The notes beneath the pieces are model-generated. The model was not told the origin of the DNA and searched no databases. It worked only from the letters and a program-made list of their open reading frames with translations. Shown here piece by piece: positions 56,125-64,000 of a stretch of 64,000 nucleotides of DNA. Numbering within the stretch: position 1 is the first letter of the stretch; the number at the start of each line of letters is the position of its first letter. This stretch comes from Prorocentrum cordatum (Eukaryota > Sar > Dinophyceae > Prorocentrales > Prorocentraceae), in the NCBI GenBank assembly GCA_963575745.1, contig CAUYUJ010007458.1, forward strand, positions 186,001-250,000, written 5' to 3'. Position numbers and translations under genes: made by a program.

Positions 56125-57121
56125 AGTACTCACTACTCACTCCCAACACATCACTACTCATTATTCACTACTCACTTATCGCTACTCACTACTGACAACG
56201 CACTACTCACAACCCACGACTCACTACCCACGACGCACTACTCACTACTCGCTACTCCCTACCCACTACTCACGATTCACTACAAACTACTCACTACCCA
56301 GTACCAACTACTCAATACTCAATCAACACAACAACTCACTACCCACTATTCGCTGATCGCAAATCACGACTGCCCACAACTCACTACTCACTATCCACTA
56401 CTTGCTACACCCTACGCAATAATCACTACTCACTACTCGCTATTCCCTACGACCTACTCGCTACCCAATGCGCACTACTCACTACTCACTACTAAATACT
56501 CACTACGCCCCCACCACTCACTACTCACTATTTCCTACTCCCTACTCCCTACCTACTCCCAACTCACTACTCACTACACAGTACTCAATACTCACTACTC
56601 ACTAAACAATACTCACTGCCCACGACTCACTACTTACTAAGCACTACTCACTACCCACTAACAACTATCCGCTACGTACTACCGAACACTCACCAATTCA
56701 CTACTCACCACGCACTGCCCACAACTCACTATTCAGTATCCGCTACTCGCTACCCAATACGACATATTCACTACCCACTACGCACTACTCGCTACTCGCT
56801 ACTCACTACTCCCTACTCCATACTCACTAGTCACTAGTCGCAAGTCGCTACTCGCTACTCACTACTCACTACCCACGACTCATCACTCACTACTTCCTAC
56901 TCCCAACTCACAACCGACTACTCAATGCCCACTTCTCGCTTCTCACTACTCACTCCTCCCTACGCACTACTCAACACTCACTACTCACTACTCGCTACTC
57001 CCTACTCGCTACGCACTACTCCCTACTCGCTACTGACTCCTGACTACTACCTCCTGACTACTCACTTCTCACAACGCCCTACTCGCTAATCACTACTCAC
57101 TTCTCGCTACTCCCTACTCGC
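56125..57121. repeat. ACTCACTAC repeat block, unit 4
   Basis: Shares the 31-bp piece with unit 2 (about 56660-56690) but has its own ~60-bp deletion near 56371. The conserved spacer follows at 57122-57372 with three point changes found in no other unit. Confidence 0.95.
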
Positions 57122-57419
57122 TATGTGGCCTCAGGAGCGGCAGCGAATGCTTGTCCACTTGAGCCCAAACAGGAATCCGGATCGCAAATCCCTTGGGCCC
57201 CCACGAGATCTCGAAGGGCCCTTGCGAAGAAACTACAACTGCGAAACCTAGAACGGTACGAGAGGCCAGTGTCCACGCCGGTCAAACTTTCTCGTAGGTT
57301 TAGCAGGGGTGTCCTCACACCTCCCCCTTCCCCTGTCGGCTCGAGATTGCTTCATCCCGAGGACATCGAGTGAAACAAAGCAACGGCATGCGGCGGAAAA
57401 CCAGAGGACTGACAGGGAG

Positions 57420-57421
57420 AA

Positions 57422-57460
<39 letters not shown>

Positions 57461-57465
57461 AAAAA

Positions 57466-57521
<56 letters not shown>

Positions 57522-57540
57522 AAAAAAAAAAAAAAAAAAG
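57420..57540. repeat. GA microsatellite and poly-A runs at the array edge
   Basis: About 25 plus 35 bases of GAGAGA separated by ACAAAAAAAAAGAAAG, ending in AAACA followed by roughly 20 A. The tract separates the tandem array from the retroelement. Confidence 0.9.
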
Positions 57541-57681
57541 GAGGACGCCAGGGGACCCCCGGGCCAGGCCTTGAGACTTCCTCACGTTGGACATACGAGG
57601 GCCGAGAGGATCTCCTGCCAGGCCTGGGCTAGGACGCGCTGAGGTGGCCTGGGAGCGCCCCTTCTGGGTTGGGTCTGCATT

Positions 57682-58341
57682 TCATTCGACTAGCTCGCTG
57701 ACCTCGTCCACCAAGAGTAACTTGCCAGGCGCCATCAGCTCAAACAGCGCAGCGTTGACCTTTGTTACATCGTCTTTAGTCCATGGGTCAACCGGCATCT
57801 GGGCACGGGGCACCCGACGGAAGGCCCCGGCAGGCCTCTCTAGAGATTCACAGATGATGGCTAAATCCAGCGCCGCGCGCCCATCCTTAGCGGAAGCCAT
57901 CCCATCTTGTACGGGCGTGTCGTGCACACTCTTGGCGTCGACAACATGCACTTGCCGCCCTCGGTGACCCAGGCGGCAATCTTGGCGGAGAACAATCGTG
58001 AAGGGTGATAAGGCCCGAGAACATTCGGGCAAATCTACATCTTGATACACAGCATCTCTGTATAGCACCTGGAGAAACTCCACCCCTGCTACTGCGGCAG
58101 CCAGAGCTAGAGTTCCCCCCGCAAGCGCGGACGGAACCTGACGTCTCAACTTGGAGGACCTCCAGCCTAACAGAGAAGCTCGAACAGCCCTGTTCTCAAA
58201 CACGCTACGGTCGGCGGCCAGCACCATCCAAGCTCCTTGGGCGGGGTCCTCCGGGAGTCCTCTGAGATCCCGGAGATCCCCGCTAGCGCCGACTCCCCCA
58301 GCGTCCGAAAACGGAAGAAACGTCGTCCGGGTCGGGTCCAA
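57682..58341 (-). pseudogene. copia RNase H domain (decayed)
   Basis: About 219 residues reading FSDAGGVG, then GAWMVLAADR, WRSSKLRRQVPSALAG, VHVVDAKSVHD, ALDLAIICESLE and AQMPVDPWTKDDVTKVNAAL. This is the usual RNase H region of Ty1/copia elements, which degrades RNA in the RNA-DNA hybrid. The first Asp (FSDAG, about 58303-58305) is present. The Glu expected in AGETLAL is Gly here (codon 58114-58116, GGA), which should abolish activity. The frame has no ATG start because it is the end of a polyprotein. It ends in TGA at 57682. Confidence 0.88.
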
Positions 58342-58353
58342 CTTCCAGATCGA

Positions 58354-58835
58354 CTAGCCACTCGGGGTCGTAGATCTGCAGTGTCGAACCAGCTTGTTGG
58401 CAAACGAGACACCCCAGGTCATTGGGGACTTCAATCGACTGGCCAAGATGGACGCAACTCCTGCGGCTTCGGGCCTAGTCTCCCTTCCAACCCAGCTGAT
58501 CTTGTAGGTCAAGGATCGGGGACTCTTGAACCCGGGAGCCTCCAGGGGGGTGCCATTCTGGGCCAGGCGTCCTGGGGACAGGTTACGGGGCCGAAATTCC
58601 TCCAATATATACTTTCCTTGATCCACCGTGATCCGCTGCCGGCGTACTCCACTGCTCCTGCCTGTAGGTCCTTATATTCACCGAACTTGAATCGGGCTTT
58701 CAAGAGTTGTCTAGTCTGGGCACGAATCTCAGGAGAGGCCGAGGGTCTGAGGAAATCATCCACCTCTATCAGCATCATGCTCTCGATCTCTCCCTTCTGG
58801 CTCCTCTGGTCCACCCGCAGGGTCCCAGGAGACAC
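58354..58835 (-). pseudogene. copia reverse transcriptase, C-terminal half (frameshifted)
   Basis: Two overlapping minus frames share this half. 58509-58835 reads MLIEVDDFLRP (VDD, the metal-binding pair, at 58755-58760), then FKFGEYKDLQAGAVEYAG. 58354-58626 continues with DQGKYILEEFRPRNLS and SLTYKISWVGRETRPEAAG, the phrase that leads into RNase H. The switch near 58610-58630 is a frameshift within one ancestral domain. Confidence 0.87.
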
Positions 58836-59400
58836 CGACGATAGTTACTGTCTGCTAGGTTCTTCGTCACGGTGCGCCTCCAAGAAAAGGGCGGGCCGTC
58901 TAACCCGTACGTGCACGCGCGAGAAATTATTTCAGAGCCCCCTCCTCCACCCCGACCCCGTGGCAGGGTTCAACGTATATGGGTCCGCTCGGTCTTTGCA
59001 TGGGGTCGGACAGAGTAAACGCACTCTTGCCATCTGCAATCTCTTACCATCTCGAAGTTCATCATGACTTGAAGGGGCATCAGCATCGCGGTCGCCTGGG
59101 GCGTTGGGGAAAACACTGCAAAGGGCCTGGCACCAGGGTCCTGGTGTCCGTGAACGCACCAGCGGGACTTGGCAATCGGCTCTGTGTAGGTCCTTTCCTG
59201 AGGCTTCCATCTCCGCACCACCCGTGAAGACGCGACGCGGTCGGGCATCATCTCCCGGATGGTTCTGGCAGCCGCGGGAGGTATGATCTTCGCGGCGCCC
59301 GATGTTGCCATGTTTCGCCATTCAGACGCGCCTGAAATCTCGAGCTTCGCCCTTTCTGCAGGGGTAAGCTTAAACCAGGTGATCTCCCCTCCTCGGCCCG
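58836..59400 (-). pseudogene. copia reverse transcriptase, N-terminal half (frameshifted)
   Basis: EITWFKLTPAERAKLE and PDRVASSRVVRRWK, then AKSRWCVHGHQDP, are read in one frame (within 58970-59400). Near 59000 the expected SDPMQRPSGPIYVEPC phrase is in a second frame, ending at a TAA near 58925. A YGLDGPPFSWRRTVTKNL phrase in a further frame (58836-58910) restores the track towards the VDD motif. At least two indels are needed. Confidence 0.8.
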
Positions 59401-59704
59401 CGGCAAGGACCTCGTCTTGTTCTGACGTCCCTTTCGACTCGAATCTCGCCGCCGGGACGAGGAAACACCCGGGAAGAAGCGAACTCAGCGTCCCCGCGGC
59501 GAGGAGAGCGCCCCCGCTCCCGACTAGGCTCGACTGACTGTCCCCGCTCGAGTCTGCGCTCGATCTCTTGGACGCGTTCGGAAAATGATGTTCTTTCTCT
59601 GGGGCCCGACAGCCCTGGGGGGATCTCAAGGTCGGGGCCCCCGGCCTCGACGTCCGGGGCGTTCCCTGGATCGGGAGCTTCCAGCCTGGAAGGAGGCTCC
59701 AGAC
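59401..59704 (-). pseudogene. linker between integrase and reverse transcriptase
   Basis: Charged low-complexity minus frame (RERTSFSERVQEIERRLER, PSRERGRSPRRGD), typical of the spacer before reverse transcriptase in copia polyproteins. No catalytic domain. Confidence 0.5.
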
Positions 59705-60731
59705 TCAACAGCTTGGCGTCGGAGGACTCGGACAGGGCGCTCTCCTCCCGACTGGTCGCCCCCGACCTGGGGACCTCTCGTGCCCGCTGGATGCAGCTCG
59801 GGACGTCATGGGACTGTCGCAGAGGAGTCTTGGGGACCCTGGGCGCGCAAGAATGAGGGGGGTCCGGCGGTGGCGACGAGGTCCCCGGTGGCCCCGCCGC
59901 CGCAGCGCTGCCCGCCTCAGAGGCTTAGAGAGGGGGGGCCAGAGCTTCTCCTGAGGGTTCTGCCTCAGAGATGGACGGAAGGCGAGTGGACGGTTGAACT
60001 TCGATTGGCCTGACCGACCCCGCGGTCGATCCCCCCTGAGCCGGGATCCCAGCACCCTGGCGCCTAGACCTCCTCCATGAGTCTGGGGTTCCTCGGGGCC
60101 CCCCTCCACTCGAACCTGCGGGCTGGGGATGGCAGGCTGGGGCTCGCCTCCAATGCGGTCGGGTCTGTCCAAGGCGTCGTCTGGCGGCGGTCCCCCCTCA
60201 GGACATCCACAGCCGAGGCTCGGCCACTTCTGGACTGCTCCATGAGATCCTTCCACTGGGGGTCCTGGGCCAAGTCGAGTCCGTATTATTTTGGCAGAGG
60301 CGGGCCTCACTTGGCCCATGGAGCACCCCCACAAACGAAAGCGCGTCGCGACCCACACCCTTCCCTCTTCCTGGAGAACGACGACACCGGGACCCGTCCA
60401 GGCGTCGCGCCGAACCCTCAAGGGTTTCCCGCGGGAAGTGGTTCTAGCCATCCGCCTCCACGCGAACGCCTACTGGCCCGGAGCGAAACTTTTCACAGGG
60501 GGGCCTTTGGTCCGACTAGCCTTCTGAATGTGATCCCGAGCGGTGGACTCCATGGCGAACTGCCGAGCTCGGTCTCGGACGCGCCGCGCTCGGGCGAACT
60601 CCGCCCCCGCGGAATCGCGTTCGAAGGCGGGTCGAATCACTTCCAGCGGCCCTGAAAGTCCGAGCCCGTCGTCGGACAGCAGCTCGCGGGGCAAGCGCGG
60701 GACACGAGATGCATGAGAGCAAAGCCTCCAC
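59705..60731 (-). pseudogene. copia integrase C-terminal region with in-frame stop
   Basis: The minus frame reads PRELLSDDGLGLSGPLEVI, RQFAMESTARDHIQKA and FAPGQ, then a TAG at 60470-60472, then AFAWRR and DAWTGPGVVVLQEEGRVWV, RLWGCSMGQVRPASAK in the same frame. The stop replaces the Tyr usual in GQYVYVWRR-type sequences of this family. This is the small beta-rich DNA-binding tail of integrase. The frame differs from the catalytic core, so a frameshift lies near 60700-60720. Confidence 0.82.
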
Positions 60732-61227
60732 TATGCCAGAAGCGGTTCTTGTAAGAAGTCAGCTCACTCAAGAATGAGTCGAATTCATCCAGGTTGGGGG
60801 ATCCCGAGTCGATCTCTCCCTGGAGACGCGCCTCGACCCACCCCCCGTGTCTCCCCGCTCGTCCGTTCTGCCATGGATTGCTCGCGTCCGCGACATGTTG
60901 AAGGACCCCCCAGTGCTCGAGACGCCTAGAGAATCGGTCGTGGAACTCAGGCCCCCCATCCGTGATCATGAGGTCCGGCGGCCCAAATGGCTTGATCCAC
61001 GAGGTGACGAAGCCGTGCCAGACGGCGTGGGCCTTGGCGCACTTGAGGCGGGTACATACCTGAAGATTCGATCCGTGGTCCACGATATTCAATATTGGGT
61101 GCAGCGTGTCGGAAAACCTCACGTAAAACAAATCCACCCCTAGGAAACGATTAAAGCGGGACGTTCGGGGCAACGCAACACTCCGGTGATGATCTGGCCC
61201 CCTGCGCTCGGCGCACTCTGAACACAT
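60637..61227 (-). pseudogene. copia integrase catalytic core, missing its third catalytic residue
   Basis: Reads CSECAERRGPDHHRSVALPR, FLGVDLFYV (first Asp at 61132-61134) and LMITDGGPEFHDRF (second Asp at 60958-60960), then NPWQNGRAGRHGGW. The Glu expected in NGR(A/T)ERHGG is Gly (codon GGG at 60853-60855). The enzyme family inserts element DNA into chromosomes. Without the Glu the D,D,E triad is incomplete. After KNRFWHSGGF the frame leaves the conserved track. Confidence 0.88.
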
Positions 61228-61363
61228 CCCTTATCCACTTCAGAAATCTGGGCATAGTACCCTGCCAGGAAACTCGGATAAACTTCCTGTTTTCCGGGTG
61301 CCCCATGTTGGCGTGAAGCCCATGGATCAGCCGTTGCTCTGATTCAGAAGCCTCAGCCTCCAC
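61151..61363 (-). pseudogene. integrase zinc-binding (pre-integrase) segment, frameshifted
   Basis: Reads HGLHANMGHPENRKFIRVSW and LKWIRDVF. His-His spacing and the following Cys pair (CSECAERR, found in the next frame) form the usual H2C2 zinc finger before the catalytic core. A single-base frameshift near 61215 separates the histidines from the cysteines. Confidence 0.75.
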
Positions 61364-61502
61364 TTCAGAGGGTCAGATCCTCCTGGCGGCTGGCGGTCTC
61401 GTCTCGGGCTCGCCCTGATCCGAACCAAGATCCTCCTCTTCCGGAGCCTCTCCCTCGGAGAACTCCGGACTCCTCGAGCATGTCTCGAGAGGAGACAGCC
61501 GG
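61364..61502 (-). pseudogene. acidic linker upstream of integrase
   Basis: A minus frame reading SPEFSEGEAPEEEDLGSDQG bridges the upstream domain and the zinc segment. No domain recognised; probably polyprotein linker. Confidence 0.4.
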
Positions 61503-62156
61503 CTAAACGGGGGGTCCTTCCCAGAAAGCCGCGATCGTCCAGGACGCGGCCCTCGCAAACTTGGGCGGGTACGCCTGGGCGCGGCGTGGAACCTGATTTT
61601 CCCGAATAACGTGTCGATGACCCCCCATGCATATGTGGCCCTGGATACTCCTTTGGATGCCATGATGATTTGTCATGATCCCCGCGGGTTCCGTACTTAC
61701 CCCGTCCGGATGTGCGCGCAGCTCGCAGGTGCACATGTCGATCCGTCGCATCTGTGCCCCTGGAAGCTGAGCCGCCAGCCTAACGACCTCAGACATCCAC
61801 GAGGCGGCGAAATACGGATGCTCGAATGCAGAGTACCCCCCGCGGCTCGACTGGTACACCGCGAGTTCCATGCAGAGCACCAGGGCACCGATGGCCTCTG
61901 AGATCATCCTCGCACGAGTCGCTTGAGACACTCTTTCCAAATTGATGTTGCTCAGCGCAGAGGAGGCTCGGCATTCGGGACATAGCCAGATGACTTGCGG
62001 CCTGTCGCGTCGCATTACTCCCCACAACTCACGGATCGCATCCGGCTCGCGAGAATACCATCCCAGGGAGCGATCGAAGCTCACCTGAGAATCCAGGGCG
62101 GCCCCTCGCTTCAAGAGCTCTGGTCCCATGCGAGGTGGGAAGACTTCGACGAAAGC
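61503..62156 (-). pseudogene. methyltransferase-like domain of the retroelement
   Basis: The frame is open from about 62220. The conserved part starts with AFVEVFPPRMGPELL near 62156. It continues SFDRSLGW, RPQVIWLCPECRASSALSN and YSAFEHPYFAASWMSEVVRL, then MRRIDMCTCELR and QAYPPKFARA. The arrangement (VEVF strand, PxC loop, F-E-(N/H)-P motif) is reminiscent of the SAM-binding fold and the PC and EN motifs of C5-cytosine methyltransferases, with CPEC in place of an SPPC/FPCQ-type loop. Similar segments precede integrase in other dinoflagellate elements as I recall them. It ends at a TAA-type stop at 61503. The domain identity is inference. Confidence 0.55.
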
Positions 62157-62649
62157 CGTTCCTCGATTCTTTCGGTCACGGGTTCTCTTCAGGGGCTCTC
62201 CTGTTCTCTCTGGTGTCTTTACAGAGCCCCGTCAGGAAGGTGGCAAGTCTGTTTTTTTAGGTGGCCCGGGAGAGAGGCCTCGTGATCGTCGCTGAACATG
62301 TCGCCCCTTGCCCAGAGATCTAAACTCGCGGTCTCTTCGGACCCTGGATGCGCGCTGCAGCCGCAGCTGGACTGCCGGAGACTACGCGCCCCCGGGTTCG
62401 CAGTTCCTAAATGAAGGGGCCCTGGGACACACAAATAAATACACAAATAAAAATTTCGCCCATATTTTCCCATATTTTCTGTGCTTCTGTTTTCCCCCCA
62501 CTTCCCATATTTTCCAATATTTTCCTGGGAGTCGACGATTAATTGTGTCTGTGTGTTTTTTCCCCTCCTGACTAAAGAGCAAAGGCTGGTGGCAGACGGC
62601 AATGTGGAATGCGGAATGGCTCCGCTCACAGATCCTCGGGACTCGGCCT
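62157..62649. other. interrupted region between gag and the methyltransferase-like domain
   Basis: Frames are broken. An AT-rich island at 62420-62560 (CCCATATTTTCCC-type words repeated three times, AAATAAATACACAAATAAA) stands out from the GC-rich surroundings. A 46-base motif at 62528-62573 resembles one at 4377-4422 and 5241-5286. A protease domain would be expected near here, but I could not recognise one. Confidence 0.5.
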
Positions 62650-63967
62650 TTACCTCGGCTGGTTCGGCGGCGGCTGGTCCGTCGGCTGCTGCTCGCCTGG
62701 GGCCACCTCCCATCCGGCCTGCCGGGTCGCCCCGCACGATGTTGCACCCCCGCTCGAGGAGGCCCCGGCCCCGCGGGAGTCCAGGAAGCCGTAGATGCCA
62801 GCCGCCTGAATGCCCATCTGCATGACCAGCTGGGCCAGCTGAACCACCGAGAGCTCTATGTTGTTCACCTGGGAGGTCCGCTGAATTACTGTCTCGTTGA
62901 TGTGGTCGACCGACTCGGTCAGAGGCTCGAGAGTGCCCTCCAGGGTTCGCCTCACGTGTGCTAGAGACTGAAGTATCTGCTGGTGAGCCTCCGTGGTCTG
63001 GTCGGGCTACATCTGTAGGGTCTCCACCTGGGCGCATATCTGTTCGAAAGATGCGCGCAGGGTCTGCATGGTCTGAAGCCAAGCAGGCAGCCCCCTCAGT
63101 TGATGTTCCACGGCGGCTACGACTTGTTCTGCATTGCTGGCTACTTGCAAGGCTGCGGGCCCGGGGGCGGGGCCCTGCGCTTCCAGCTGCTCCGCTGCTC
63201 GTTGAGCACACGCTCTGCGGCTCTCTGGGCTGCGGCCTGCGCAGAGGGCGGACGCTCTGGCCCTGGTTCTGCCATGGAGGCTACTGGGGCCCACCCGATG
63301 CGCACTCCGCAGTCCCGGCAAGCAGCTCCTCGTCCATGTTGATTCCCGTAGTACCTCAGATTGTAATGAGGAAAAGGGGTTCGGCTGGTCCTCGGTGTTG
63401 TGCGGTATCTCGGCTGCCGCGGCTCCCAGCTGCATCTGCTCGGCTTCGTCTGGTCGTCCGACCGCCGGTGGTGGCGGGATCTTGGCCGGGGGCGGCAGCG
63501 GCCGGCCCTGGGTGCCCACTGGCGGTGGCTTCCCCGACGGAAGCGTCTCGAGCGGCGGCGACCTTGTCCTGGGTGGCGGCGGATGGCTGGGCAGCAGCGG
63601 GCCCCGCGGAAGTGGGCAGTTCGGTGGCGCCGGCCTGGCTGGCAGCAAACCCGCCGCATGTAGCTGCTGCTTGGGTTCCGCCACCGCTGCCTGCGCCATC
63701 TGAAACGCTCCGAGCGTGGGCCGACGGCGGCTCGGCCTCGGCCCCAGGCTCTGAGGAGCCGTCTCGGGGAGGGGGGGTAGGTCTCCGACGCCGTCGGACA
63801 CCGCTCCAACCCCCACCGCTCCTAGCCACGACACTGTCGTGGCCCTCGTGCTCTGAGTGCGGAAGGAACCTGAGATCGATCTGGGTGAGTCGTAATCTCT
63901 GAATGGTTTGATCCAAGATGGCTGCGCCATTGATTGTGAGCTGACTTTTGAGCCGTGGTGCCTTCAA
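62650..63967 (-). pseudogene. gag-like region (frameshifted, one in-frame stop)
   Basis: The longest track starts at ATG 63930 (MAQPSWIKPF) and runs to 62650, broken by a TAG at 63007-63009. After the stop it continues in frame as PDQTTEAHQQILQSLAHVRR, then ESVDHINETVIQRTSQVNNI, a helical, probably coiled-coil segment. A second frame (63180-63380) reads PHYNLRYYGNQHGR and CRDCGVRIGW, a small Cys-rich motif like those in dinoflagellate retroelement proteins. A third frame begins at 63967 (MKAPRLKSQLTINGAAI). The middle is Pro/Ala-rich. Assignment to gag rests on position and on the Cys motif. Confidence 0.6.
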
Positions 63968-64000
63968 GCGTTCCCTCTTGGGCCTGGCGGGAATCTTCTT

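Larger units (their letters stand above)
44644..57372. repeat. tandem unit 4 of the ~13-kb array
   Basis: Last unit, about 12,729 bp. Homology to the other units stops after GAGGACATCGAGTG at 57372, where units 1-3 run on into the next CTTGGG block. Confidence 0.97.
57541..64000 (-). mobile_element. degenerate Ty1/copia-type LTR retrotransposon (5' end outside the window)
   Basis: Minus-strand domains occur in copia order: gag-like region, methyltransferase-like domain, integrase, reverse transcriptase, RNase H. Integrase before reverse transcriptase separates copia from gypsy types. At least two in-frame stops and several frameshifts break the polyprotein, and catalytic acidic residues of integrase and RNase H are replaced, so the element is dead. 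I found no LTR. The 3' end probably lies in or was lost at 57373-57680, and the 5' LTR is beyond 64000. Confidence 0.9.

Noticed and set aside
62219-63211. 330-residue minus ORF over the gag region
   Set aside because: For most of its length it is an out-of-frame shadow of the gag-like track and runs through the AT-rich island.

Overview
The window looks like nuclear DNA of a dinoflagellate. It is GC-rich, dominated by satellites, and has very few genes. The evidence is a degenerate Ty1/copia-type retroelement whose integrase, reverse transcriptase and RNase H resemble those common in dinoflagellate genomes, together with a near-identical tandem array whose only recognisable gene is a family 10 (fucosyltransferase-type) glycosyltransferase. 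The organism assignment is an inference. I see no bacterial operon, tRNA, rRNA or CRISPR array.

Layout. (1) 1-5864: repeat mosaic without a credible gene. It contains CTTGGG-rich satellite, a GTT microsatellite, an 11-bp C-rich minisatellite, ~100-bp tandem repeats, a GGA-rich purine tract and an ~860-bp tandem segmental duplication. (2) 5865-57372: four head-to-tail copies of a 12.7-13.1 kb unit, at 5865-18593, 18594-31582, 31583-44643 and 44644-57372. Each unit carries, left to right: CTTGGG satellite; a TA tract; composite repeats; a CTCTGAAACTCATTG minisatellite; TCC tracts; a foldback hairpin; the minus-strand glycosyltransferase gene; a GC-rich upstream region; CATCTA and GCTAT/GCTAA arrays; a C-rich minisatellite; a degenerate telomere-like motif; about 1 kb of ACTCACTAC repeat; and a 250-bp conserved spacer. 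(3) 57373-57540: GA and poly-A low-complexity sequence at the array edge. (4) 57541-64000: one decayed minus-strand Ty1/copia element, in the order gag-like region, methyltransferase-like domain, integrase, reverse transcriptase, RNase H. Its 5' end lies beyond the window.

How it fits together. The array resembles the tandem gene arrays known in dinoflagellates, but more than 85 percent of each unit is satellite. The glycosyltransferase ORFs are almost identical between units. Variants are shared in conflicting patterns (units 1+4 against 2+3 in one block, 1+3 against 2+4 in another), which points to unequal exchange or gene conversion, or to mixing of haplotypes during assembly. Units 2 and 3 contain A-rich patches, almost free of T, that may be consensus artefacts.

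Most long open frames in this window are artefacts of stop-poor repeats and are not annotated as genes.
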